Part shown: positions 1 through 7,133 of the stretch, one piece after another | How positions within the stretch are numbered: the stretch's first letter is position 1 | Layout of the letters: every line of letters starts with the position of its first letter | Source of the DNA: Profundicola sp048268105 | Lineage (GTDB): Bacteria > Bacteroidota > Bacteroidia > Flavobacteriales > Weeksellaceae | DNA: 64,000 nt | NCBI GenBank assembly: GCA_048268105.1 | Contig: JBLWWH010000001.1 | Span: 1 to 64,000, forward strand | Reading direction: 5' to 3' | Made by a program: the position numbers and the translations under genes | The notes under the pieces: model-generated | Database searches by the model: none | The model's input: the letters and a program-made list of their open reading frames with translations, nothing else | What the model was told of the DNA's origin: nothing

Positions 1-72
1 CTTTCCTGCCTCTAGGAGAATACCAATTTGGTATCTTTGTTCCCTGTCAAGTTGTTTATATTTATTTTTCAC
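1..72 (-). CDS. IS30-family transposase, N-terminal fragment cut by window edge
   Basis: The reverse strand encodes 24 residues running off the left edge, starting at a GTG codon (an in-frame TGA lies two codons before it). The peptide contains YKQLDREQRYQIGILLEAGK, which matches the typical opening of IS30-family transposases (YKQL-x-x-EQRYQI-x-x-L-x-AGK). This helix-turn-helix region binds the IS ends. The DDE catalytic part would lie outside the window. The insertion sits downstream of atpG. The outer IS end could not be placed. Confidence 0.7.
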   Translation of the reverse strand, partial: MKNKYKQLDREQRYQIGILLEAGK

Positions 73-94
73 AATTCAAATTTAGCACTTGGCT

Positions 95-122
95 AATCAT
101 TGGGGGCTAGCCCCCAATGATT
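95..122. terminator. Perfect 28-bp palindrome upstream of the IS30 transposase
   Basis: The sequence AATCATTGGGGG/CCCCCAATGATT with CTAG at its centre is a perfect inverted repeat, the most GC-rich stretch nearby. It lies between the transposase start and the end of the ATP synthase operon. Its position fits a hairpin that shields the transposase from outside transcription, a feature known in several IS families. It could instead be part of the IS terminal region. Confidence 0.5.
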
Positions 123-277
123 TAATTTGAGTTGCACTTATTTGTTGAACTTAGATTTTATTGATTAATATGAAACGAAAATAGAAAATAGAAAAACAAA
201 TTATTTCCGATCTAATTGCATTTATATCTTAAAACTTCTCAACACCTCAATAAAAATAAGTTTTTGTTACCGACATT

Positions 278-313
278 CAAAAAAAAAACCACCGAACATT
301 ATTCAGTGGTTTT
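278..313 (-). terminator. Intrinsic terminator of the atp operon
   Basis: On the minus strand AAAACCAC pairs with GTGGTTTT across a 13-nt loop and is followed by a run of T. It lies just downstream of the atpG stop codon. Confidence 0.8.
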
Positions 314-338
314 ATACTTTTTTCAATTTTGAAATTTG

Positions 339-1202
339 TTATCCGTCCAAAGCATCTGCTCCTCCTACAATCTCCAAAATCTCGTTGGTAATCGCTGCTT
401 GTCTTGCTTTGTTGTATTGTAGCTTAAGTGCTTTTTCTAGTTCTGCAGCATTGTCGGTAGCCTTGTGCATTGCCGTCATACGCGCGCCGTGTTCAGACGC
501 ATTAGAATCTAAAAGAGCTTTATATAATTGCGTCTTTAAAGTCTTAGGAATTAACTCCATTAAGATTTCCACTTTATTAGGCTCAAATATGTAATCTACG
601 CTCGTTTCTACCTCTTGATTAGTATCTATAGTGATAGGCAAGAAAGCTTCGTTTAAAACGTCTTGATTGGCGGCATTTTTGAAATGATTATAAACCAATC
701 TCACCTCGTCGAATTCTTTGTTCTTAAATGCTTCCATCACCTGGTCAGCAATATCAGATGAATTCGTGAAGTTGAAATCATCCCAAAGATGACTTTCATT
801 TTTATATACCGTGTGTTCTTTCTTTACAATATCATTAGCCTTTTTACCAATGGTCAAATAACTAACGTTTTTGCCTTTGTAATCTTCCTTAGCTAAACGC
901 ACAACTTCTTTGATAACATTGGAGTTGAATGCTCCTGCCAAACCACGATTAGAAGTTACAGCAATAATCAATACATTGCGTACCTCACGTTTTTCTGTGA
1001 AATCACCTCCTACTTCCTCGTCCATGCTCGCACTTACATTGTCCATAAGTTCGCGCAACTTGTTAGCATAAGGTCGCATTTGAATAATAGCATCTTGAGC
1101 CTTTTTCAACTTAGCTGCCGATACCATTTTCATGGCATTGGTAATTTGCATGGTTGACCCAACAGATGTTATCCTACTACGTATTTCTTTTAAATTCGCC
1201 AT
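339..1202 (-). CDS. atpG: ATP synthase F1 subunit gamma
   Basis: This 287-residue protein is the central rotor shaft of the F1Fo ATP synthase, transmitting c-ring rotation to the catalytic alpha3beta3 head. The N-terminus (MANLKEIRSRI, then ITNAMKMVSAAKL) and the C-terminal helix (NKARQAAITNEILEIVGGADAL) are the conserved coiled-coil parts of the family. Length is normal. It is the last gene of the operon and is followed by a strong terminator, so the beta and epsilon genes (atpD, atpC) are not in this cluster; separation of those two genes is common in Bacteroidota. Confidence 0.98.
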   Translation of the reverse strand: MANLKEIRSRITSVGSTMQITNAMKMVSAAKLKKAQDAIIQMRPYANKLRELMDNVSASMDEEVGGDFTEKREVRNVLIIAVTSNRGLAGAFNSNVIKEVVRLAKEDYKGKNVSYLTIGKKANDIVKKEHTVYKNESHLWDDFNFTNSSDIADQVMEAFKNKEFDEVRLVYNHFKNAANQDVLNEAFLPITIDTNQEVETSVDYIFEPNKVEILMELIPKTLKTQLYKALLDSNASEHGARMTAMHKATDNAAELEKALKLQYNKARQAAITNEILEIVGGADALDG

Positions 1203-1264
1203 TGATATGGTGCCTTAAATTTTGTTTTTAATTTAATAGTTGATTCAATCAACACTCATAAATA

Positions 1265-1292
1265 CAACACGACACCGTTAGGCATCGTGTTG
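1265..1292 (-). other. Intergenic hairpin between atpA and atpG
   Basis: CAACACGA and TCGTGTTG form an 8-bp stem around a 12-nt loop in the 105-bp gap between atpA and atpG. There is no clean T-run after it on the minus strand, so it is more likely an mRNA stability or processing hairpin than a full terminator. Confidence 0.4.
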
Positions 1293-1307
1293 AATTATTA
1301 AATTTTA

Positions 1308-2897
1308 TTACGCTTTGTTTTTAGCGTACTTTCCTGATAAATCATCTGCAACAGAAGTTAATACTTGTGTTAACTCATCTGTATACTTACCAGCTTTTAA
1401 TGCCGACATGGTTTCAGGGTGTTTCTGGTTCAAGAATGAAATATATTCTTCTTGGAATTCCTTAACTTTATCTACAGGAACATTTCTCATTAAGTTATTT
1501 GTACCTGCATAAATTAATGCAACTTGATTCTCTACTGGCATAGGTGAATTTACATTTTGCTTAAGAAGCTCTACGTTTCTCTCTCCCTTTCCAATTACCG
1601 CCATAGTAGCTGCATCTAGATCAGATCCAAACTTAGCGAACGCTTCTAGCTCACGGTACTGAGCTTGGTCTAACTTAAGTGTACCTGATACTTTTTTCAT
1701 TGATTTAATCTGAGCTGCACCACCCACACGAGATACAGAAATACCCACGTTAATAGCTGGACGAACACCCGAGTTAAATAAATCTGACTCCAAGAAGATC
1801 TGACCATCTGTAATCGAAATTACGTTGGTTGGAATATAAGCAGAAACGTCACCTGCTTGTGTTTCAATAATTGGTAATGCCGTTAAAGAACCACCTCCTT
1901 TCACAATACCTTTCATTGATTCTGGTAAGTCGTTCATGTTCTTAGCAACATTATCATCACCAATAATCTTAGCAGCACGCTCTAATAATCTAGAGTGTAA
2001 GTAGAAAACGTCACCTGGATATGCCTCACGTCCTGGAGGTCTTCTTAATAATAGAGACACCTCACGATAAGCAACCGCTTGTTTAGATAAGTCATCATAT
2101 ACAATTAATGCCGGACGACCTGTATCACGGAAATACTCACCAATAGCAGCTCCTGCCAATGGAGCATATACCTGCATAGGCGCTGGATCGGATGCGTTAG
2201 CCGCAACAATCACCGTATACGCCATTGCACCGTGCTCTTCTAATACAGCTACAGTTTGTGCTACGGTAGATGCTTTTTGACCTACAGCAACATAGATACA
2301 ATAAACAGGCTCTCCTCTATCATAAAATTCCTTTTGGTTCAAAATTGTATCAATTGCAACAGTTGATTTACCTGTTTGGCGGTCACCAATAATCAACTCA
2401 CGCTGACCACGACCTACAGGAATCATAGAGTCAATCGCTACGATACCAGTTTGCAAAGGTTCAGAAACAGGCTCACGGTAGATAACACCTGGTGCTTTTC
2501 TCTCAATTGGCAATTCAAATAATTCACCTTCTAAAGGTCCTTTACCATCAATTGGGTAACCTAAAGTATCAACAACTCTACCCAACATAGATTCACCTAC
2601 CTTGATAGACGCAATTCTGTTCGTTCTTTTTGCTGTATCTCCTTCTTTAACCCCCTTCGATTCACCTAAAAGCACAACACCTACGTTGTCTTCTTCTAAG
2701 TTCAATACAAGTCCTTCTAAACCAGTACTGAATTCAACTAATTCACCGTATTGTGCGTTTTCTAATCCATAGATACGTGCAATACCGTCACCTACTTGTA
2801 GTACGGTACCAACTTCAGACAGTTCAGCGTCTGAGTTGAAATTAGTTAATTGTTGTTTTAATATAGCTGATACTTCAGCTGGATTGATTTCTGCCAT
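1308..2897 (-). CDS. atpA: ATP synthase F1 subunit alpha
   Basis: This 529-residue, full-length alpha subunit forms the non-catalytic nucleotide sites of F1. The P-loop GDRQTGKST is at residues 171-179, and the family signature PAINVGISVSRVGG lies in the C-terminal half. It starts 12 bp after the atpH stop codon in the same operon and ends 105 bp before atpG. Nothing is unusual in sequence or length. Confidence 0.99.
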   Translation of the reverse strand: MAEINPAEVSAILKQQLTNFNSDAELSEVGTVLQVGDGIARIYGLENAQYGELVEFSTGLEGLVLNLEEDNVGVVLLGESKGVKEGDTAKRTNRIASIKVGESMLGRVVDTLGYPIDGKGPLEGELFELPIERKAPGVIYREPVSEPLQTGIVAIDSMIPVGRGQRELIIGDRQTGKSTVAIDTILNQKEFYDRGEPVYCIYVAVGQKASTVAQTVAVLEEHGAMAYTVIVAANASDPAPMQVYAPLAGAAIGEYFRDTGRPALIVYDDLSKQAVAYREVSLLLRRPPGREAYPGDVFYLHSRLLERAAKIIGDDNVAKNMNDLPESMKGIVKGGGSLTALPIIETQAGDVSAYIPTNVISITDGQIFLESDLFNSGVRPAINVGISVSRVGGAAQIKSMKKVSGTLKLDQAQYRELEAFAKFGSDLDAATMAVIGKGERNVELLKQNVNSPMPVENQVALIYAGTNNLMRNVPVDKVKEFQEEYISFLNQKHPETMSALKAGKYTDELTQVLTSVADDLSGKYAKNKA

Positions 2898-2909
2898 GAT
2901 TTTGTCTTA

Positions 2910-3470
2910 TTAAACCTTTGGAATATAATGTTTTGAATCAAATTCTTTTCTAATTTTATTCATTTTAGAGCTGATAGATGCATCGAATTGCTTGTCATCT
3001 ATTCTTAAAATGAATCCACCAATTAAACTTGGATCTACCTTGTTTAAAACTTCTAATGAAGTTCCTGAAGGCAGCGTTTCTTTGGCTTTAGTCAAAATAG
3101 CATCGATTTGTGCTTGATCTAACTTCTGTGCAGAAGTAATCGTAGCATCTTTAATGTTATTTTTTGCTTTGTATAACTGAATAAATTCAGCCGCGATTTC
3201 TCCAATCGCTAAACTTCTATCTTGTCTTATAATCAGGGATAAAAATGTTCTGGATTCCTCTGAATAATCCGCAAACACATTGTTCATGATTTGCGTTTTC
3301 TTTTTATAATCTATTATCGGAGACGCAAAGAAATTTTTAAGATCACGGTTGGATTTAACCAAATCGCGCAATTGCAACATTTCTTGCATAACCATTTCCT
3401 CCTTATCAGAACCGGAAAGGAAATCCATAAACCCTTTAGCGTATCTTTTTGCTACCCGAAAATGTGCCAT
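2910..3470 (-). CDS. atpH: ATP synthase F1 subunit delta
   Basis: This 186-residue protein is the peripheral-stalk connector between F1 and the b subunit. It has the delta/OSCP pattern: a helical N-terminal domain (VAKRYAKGFMDF) and a C-terminal conserved stretch (DPSLIGGFILRIDDKQFDASI). Its ATG overlaps the atpF stop codon by one base (TAATG), which indicates translational coupling with the partner b subunit. Confidence 0.97.
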   Translation of the reverse strand: MAHFRVAKRYAKGFMDFLSGSDKEEMVMQEMLQLRDLVKSNRDLKNFFASPIIDYKKKTQIMNNVFADYSEESRTFLSLIIRQDRSLAIGEIAAEFIQLYKAKNNIKDATITSAQKLDQAQIDAILTKAKETLPSGTSLEVLNKVDPSLIGGFILRIDDKQFDASISSKMNKIRKEFDSKHYIPKV

Positions 3471-3964
3471 TAGCTTAAGTTAATATCTTTAATTAATTCA
3501 TCAACATAAGCATTTTGATTTTCGCTTTGGCCTAATTGCTTACCTAAAACCTTTTCAGCAACTCCAATAGATAAAGTAGCAACTTGGTTTTTGATATCCG
3601 CAATAGCAGCCGCTTTCTCTGTTTGAATGCTTTCGCGAGCAGAAACAATAATTTTCTCTGCTTCTAATTTAGCATCCTCTTTTGCTTTGTTGATCGTCTC
3701 ATTGCGCATTTCACGCGCTTCTTTTAACATAGCATCACGCTCCTCACGTGCTTGCTGTAATATTTTTTCGTTCTCATTCTTAAGGTATGCCATTTCCTCA
3801 CGAGCTTTTTTAGCTTGATTCAAAGCATCCTCAATATGAGCTTCGCGCTCGTTAACGGCCGATAAAATTGGCTTCCAAGCAAATTTTGCAAGGAGAAGGA
3901 ACAAGATTACGAAAATTAAAGTGGTCCAAAATATTAAACCAATGGATGGAGTTAATAATTCCAT
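3470..3964 (-). CDS. atpF: ATP synthase Fo subunit b
   Basis: This 164-residue membrane-anchored stator subunit has one N-terminal transmembrane segment (about residues 8-28), followed by a long charged helix rich in E, K, A and R that dimerises as the peripheral stalk. The coiled coil runs to about residue 140. It lies between atpE and atpH. A terminator-like hairpin separates it from atpE, so its expression may be lower than that of subunit c. Confidence 0.97.
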   Translation of the reverse strand: MELLTPSIGLIFWTTLIFVILFLLLAKFAWKPILSAVNEREAHIEDALNQAKKAREEMAYLKNENEKILQQAREERDAMLKEAREMRNETINKAKEDAKLEAEKIIVSARESIQTEKAAAIADIKNQVATLSIGVAEKVLGKQLGQSENQNAYVDELIKDINLS

Positions 3965-3990
3965 AATATATTTTTGCTAATTTATTAAAT

Positions 3991-4035
3991 TTTTAAAAGA
4001 AAGCCCGATTGCCAACCGCATAAGACGGGCTTTCT
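3991..4035 (-). terminator. Attenuator-type hairpin after atpE
   Basis: AGAAAGCCCG (3998-4007) pairs perfectly with CGGGCTTTCT (4026-4035). On the minus strand the stem is followed by TTTTAAAAATTT. It lies between atpE and atpF inside the operon, where partial termination or 3'-end protection could give extra atpE transcript for the multi-copy c ring. Confidence 0.6.
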
Positions 4036-4043
4036 GAATCCAT

Positions 4044-4253
4044 TTACCCAATGCTCAAGAATGCAATTACAAGTCCGAAAAGACCTGCACCCTCGATAAG
4101 AGCTGCAGCAATAATCATTGCTGTTTGAATTTTACTAGAAGCTTCAGGCTGACGAGCGATAGCGTCCATTGCTTGGCCACCAATTCTACCGATTCCTAAT
4201 GCGATTCCTAATACTGCTAATCCTGCACCTATGGCAGCTAATGTTCCAGTCAT
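4044..4253 (-). CDS. atpE: ATP synthase Fo subunit c
   Basis: This 69-residue hairpin of two membrane helices forms the proton-driven ring. The ion-carrying carboxylate is Glu54, in the second helix (ALIEGAGLFG). The polar loop ARQPE joins the helices. The residue after the Glu is Gly rather than the Ser/Thr typical of sodium-binding rings, and the first helix has no Gln at the sodium-motif position, so a proton-coupled enzyme is inferred. Confidence 0.98.
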   Translation of the reverse strand: MTGTLAAIGAGLAVLGIALGIGRIGGQAMDAIARQPEASSKIQTAMIIAAALIEGAGLFGLVIAFLSIG

Positions 4254-4290
4254 GATAAAAAATTTAAATAATTAATAAATGGTTTTAAAA

Positions 4291-5379
4291 TTAATGTGCT
4301 TCCTCTACCGCCATTCCAATGAAAAGCGCTGTTAAAAGCGTAAATATGTAGGCTTGTAACGCAGCAACTAATAACTCTAATGTGTTAATGAATAAAGTTA
4401 AAAGTATAGATCCTGGCGCTACAGCATAGCTTTGTAATATAAAAATCAAGGATACGAAACTCAATACAATAATGTGCCCTGCTGTAATGTTAGCAAACAA
4501 ACGAACCATTAATGCAATTGGTTTTGTAAATAATCCAAGAACCTCAACAGGAACTAAGATTAAGTAAACTGGTAATTTACCATACCAAGGCATTTGATCT
4601 CCTAATGGATCAAAAATATGCTTCCAGTAGTTTTTGTTACCACTAAAGTTTACTACTATAAATGTGATCGCTGCTAAGGTTAAAGTAAATGCAATGTTTC
4701 CACTCGCATTCGCTGCACCTGGCATCAATCCTGTTAAGTTTAAAATCCAAATAAAGAAAAATAAAGTCAATAAGTATGGCATATACTTTTTGTACTTAGG
4801 ACCGATGTTTGGCTTAGCTATATCCTCTCTTACGAAGATTACCAAAGGCTCTAAAAACCCAGCTAAACCTCGAGGAACCATTCCATTCTTATAAGATCTT
4901 GCTACCGAACCAAATAGAATCAATAACAATAAACCTCCCATGATCATCATTACTACGTTCTTAGTAATAGAAAAATCTAAAGGCATTGGATTGGTAGGAT
5001 GTTCTTCTTCATCCATGTTTAATGTTCCTGCAGCATCTGTTTCGTAGATTTTTTCGTGGTGTAAAGTATAATACTTTCCTCCACTCTCTACAATACCATC
5101 ACCATAATAGAATGGCTTAGATGAAAACATCTTAATACCATCATCTAAAAGGATTACAGGCAAATATAAGCCCACTGAGCTATCGCCGTCTCCCCAAAGA
5201 TGCCATTCGTGCGCATCACTAACGTGGTGCATAATGGTTGAAACTAAATCAAACTCATTTTCCTCCGCTTCCGTGGTGTTTACAACCTCCTCTACAGTTG
5301 CATTTACATCCGCTTGACCATAAGCCAATGGAAGAAGAAAAAAGGATAGAACTAATGTTAAAAATCTTAATTGCTGCAT
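4291..5379 (-). CDS. atpB: ATP synthase Fo subunit a
   Basis: Subunit a provides the proton half-channels. The ATG at 5379 is chosen (362 residues) because the only upstream in-frame start is a TTG lying inside the -7 promoter element. This start gives a signal peptide (MQQLRFLTLVLSFFLLPLAYG) and a soluble N-terminal extension of about 120 residues before the membrane domain. Such an extended, exported N-terminus is common in Bacteroidota. The essential Arg is in KPIALMVRLFANITAGH, and the C-terminal helix ends AYIFTLLTALFIGMAVEEAH. It is the first gene after an internal promoter. Confidence 0.96.
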   Translation of the reverse strand: MQQLRFLTLVLSFFLLPLAYGQADVNATVEEVVNTTEAEENEFDLVSTIMHHVSDAHEWHLWGDGDSSVGLYLPVILLDDGIKMFSSKPFYYGDGIVESGGKYYTLHHEKIYETDAAGTLNMDEEEHPTNPMPLDFSITKNVVMMIMGGLLLLILFGSVARSYKNGMVPRGLAGFLEPLVIFVREDIAKPNIGPKYKKYMPYLLTLFFFIWILNLTGLMPGAANASGNIAFTLTLAAITFIVVNFSGNKNYWKHIFDPLGDQMPWYGKLPVYLILVPVEVLGLFTKPIALMVRLFANITAGHIIVLSFVSLIFILQSYAVAPGSILLTLFINTLELLVAALQAYIFTLLTALFIGMAVEEAH

Positions 5380-5406
5380 TTCATTTACTTTCCTACAATA
5401 ATTTTG

Positions 5407-5414
5407 CAAAAATA
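5407..5414 (-). promoter_or_regulatory. -7 promoter element for atpB
   Basis: The minus strand reads TATTTTTG, a perfect match to the Bacteroidota consensus TAnnTTTG. It is 27 bp upstream of the atpB ATG and predicts a leader of about 20 nt. No clear -33 element was found. Confidence 0.6.
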
Positions 5415-5462
5415 GGCTGAAATATTTAATAATAAAAGATATTGCGATATGTATTTTGTCAT

Positions 5463-5810
5463 TTATTTAGGATAGAGACTTTTAATAAAGACCAATGTGT
5501 AGATAATTGTGTATAAAGCGTAGACTACTAAAAAGTTAAATATCTGCTCCTGTGTCAATCCTACCTTATTGTAAAGTAAAATAAAAATGGAGAACATCAC
5601 ACCCATTTTAATCATAAATCCACCCATCACAACGAGGCCTAAATATTCCTTTTTATCTTTTAAGAAATACAAACTCGAAGCTATAATTCCACCCAAAAAG
5701 AGCAAACTGGCATGTAAAACTACAAATGACTTGAGCTCAAATTGGTGTATATAGTCTAAAATGAAAAAGTCAAGAACTATAATTCCGAGTAATATTAGAA
5801 TGTATTTCAT
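5463..5810 (-). CDS. Small membrane protein of the ATP synthase operon
   Basis: This 115-residue protein has four predicted membrane segments, near residues 3-20, 29-48, 57-78 and 88-110. It lies between atpZ and atpB on the same strand, 2 bp after the atpZ stop codon. In position and topology it resembles AtpI-type assembly factors, which help c-ring assembly, but no diagnostic motif was recognised. In Flavobacteriia a protein of this kind is usual at this place. The role is inferred from context only. Confidence 0.75.
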   Translation of the reverse strand: MKYILILLGIIVLDFFILDYIHQFELKSFVVLHASLLFLGGIIASSLYFLKDKKEYLGLVVMGGFMIKMGVMFSIFILLYNKVGLTQEQIFNFLVVYALYTIIYTLVFIKSLYPK

Positions 5811-5812
5811 TT

Positions 5813-6031
5813 TTAACTATCTAATTTTTTAACATCTTGGTATAATACATATAAACCTAAGAAAACACCTAAAAGCGTTGCACCAAGCGTAAAGTAGTTC
5901 TTTTCAACTTCAAAATAATAGTCGAGCCCATATCCTAATAAGGCAAAACCAAATATGGTCGCCGTTAACTGTGAACTGATAGCGAAAAGACGTACATATT
6001 TTTTCGACGGCGTAGAATTGTTGTCCTTCAT
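5813..6031 (-). CDS. atpZ: AtpZ/AtpI family protein
   Basis: This 72-residue protein has two membrane segments (about residues 17-36 and 47-65) and the pattern GYGLDYYFE...FTLGATLLGVFLGLYVLY of the AtpZ/AtpI family, thought to assist Fo assembly or ion uptake. The ATG at 6031 (MKDNNSTPSKKYVRL) is chosen over longer frames, because a longer frame would run through the divergent dusB start and a perfect -7 element lies 25 bp upstream. It is the first gene of the operon. Confidence 0.85.
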   Translation of the reverse strand: MKDNNSTPSKKYVRLFAISSQLTATIFGFALLGYGLDYYFEVEKNYFTLGATLLGVFLGLYVLYQDVKKLDS

Positions 6032-6050
6032 TAGAAATGCCTTATTTTTG
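6021..6050 (+). promoter_or_regulatory. Promoter for dusB
   Basis: A TTG at 6021-6023 and a perfect -7 TATTTTTG at 6043-6050 are separated by 19 bp, which matches the Bacteroidota sigma-A layout. The dusB ATG is 13 bp beyond the -7 element. The promoter lies over the start of the divergent atpZ gene. Confidence 0.65.
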
Positions 6051-6055
6051 CCCCA

Positions 6056-6063
6056 CAAATTTA
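6056..6063 (-). promoter_or_regulatory. -7 element for atpZ and the atp operon
   Basis: The minus strand reads TAAATTTG, a perfect TAnnTTTG, 25 bp upstream of the atpZ ATG. Its upstream region lies inside dusB. It is only 5 bp from the opposing dusB -7 element, so the two polymerase footprints must overlap. Confidence 0.55.
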
Positions 6064-7043
6064 TGGTAAAAATAGGAAACATAGAATTACCGGACTTTCC
6101 GTTGCTACTCGCACCTATGGAAGATGTGAGCGATCCGCCTTTTCGCAGATTATGCAAGGAATACGGAACAGACCTGATGTACTCAGAGTTTATTTCGTCC
6201 GAAGGACTTATTCGTGATGCAATTAAAAGCAAAATGAAATTAGATATTTTCGATTACGAAAGACCGATCGGAATACAAATTTTTGGTGGTGACGAGGAAG
6301 CTATGGCTATGTCTACAGAAATTGTAGCTACTGTAAAACCCGACTTGGTAGACATCAATTTTGGTTGTCCTGTTAAAAAAGTGGTTTCTAAAGGCGCTGG
6401 CGCAGGTGTTTTAAAAGATGTTGACCTCATGGTAAAACTCACCGAAGCTTGTGTGAGATCTACCGATTTGCCTGTAACTGTTAAGACACGCTTAGGCTGG
6501 GACAACAACAGCATTAACATCTACGAAGTAGCAGAAAGACTGCAAGATGTTGGAATTAAAGCCTTATCAATTCACGGAAGAACACGTGCGCAAATGTATA
6601 AAGGCGAAGCCGACTGGGCTCCGATTGCTAAGGTTAAAGACAATCCAAGAATTCATATTCCAATTTTTGGGAATGGTGATATAGATTCTCCTCAAAAAGC
6701 ACTAGAATACAAAAACCGCTATGGTGTAGATGGTGTTATGGTGGGTAGGGCCAGCATTGGAAATCCTTGGTTCTTTAGAGAAATTAAGCATTTCGTTAAA
6801 ACTGGTGAAATTTTAGATCCTCCAACGCTACAAGATAGAATTGAGGCGGTTCGTAAACACGTGATTTGGTCTTGTGAATGGAAAGGTGATCGCACAGGAA
6901 TTTTGGAAATGAGAAGGCATTATGCTAATTATTTTAAAGGCGTAGATCATTTTAAACCTTTCCGAACTAAATTAGTTCAACTCCCTGAAAAAGATGATGT
7001 TTTAGGTGTTTTAGATGAGATTAGTGAACATTATTTAGCTTAA
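6063..7043 (+). CDS. dusB: tRNA-dihydrouridine synthase
   Basis: This 326-residue FMN enzyme reduces uridine in the tRNA D-loop. The FMN-site opening APMEDVSDPPFRRL (residues 17-30), the catalytic Cys102 in INFGCPVKKV, the tRNA-contact motif IHGRTRAQMYKG and the phosphate site GVMVGRASIGNPWFF are all present. The ATG at 6063 was chosen because it gives the usual short N-terminus and lies 13 bp after a perfect promoter element. Longer frames upstream would cross the promoter and the divergent gene. Confidence 0.95.
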   Translation: MVKIGNIELPDFPLLLAPMEDVSDPPFRRLCKEYGTDLMYSEFISSEGLIRDAIKSKMKLDIFDYERPIGIQIFGGDEEAMAMSTEIVATVKPDLVDINFGCPVKKVVSKGAGAGVLKDVDLMVKLTEACVRSTDLPVTVKTRLGWDNNSINIYEVAERLQDVGIKALSIHGRTRAQMYKGEADWAPIAKVKDNPRIHIPIFGNGDIDSPQKALEYKNRYGVDGVMVGRASIGNPWFFREIKHFVKTGEILDPPTLQDRIEAVRKHVIWSCEWKGDRTGILEMRRHYANYFKGVDHFKPFRTKLVQLPEKDDVLGVLDEISEHYLA

Positions 7044-7133
7044 ACCATTTAAAACCATCTTCTTTTTACAAGAATCAATAGTTAAATATTAGATTCAATA
7101 CAGCTATATTCAGAATATTAGTATTTTTACTTT

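Noticed and set aside
5380..5409. Longer atpB start (TTG at 5409)
   Set aside because: The TTG falls inside a perfect -7 promoter element and gives a poor signal peptide. The ATG at 5379 is better.
5955..6062. Longer dusB N-terminus starting at 5955
   Set aside because: It would cross the dusB promoter and the divergent atpZ start, and adds residues not typical of the family.
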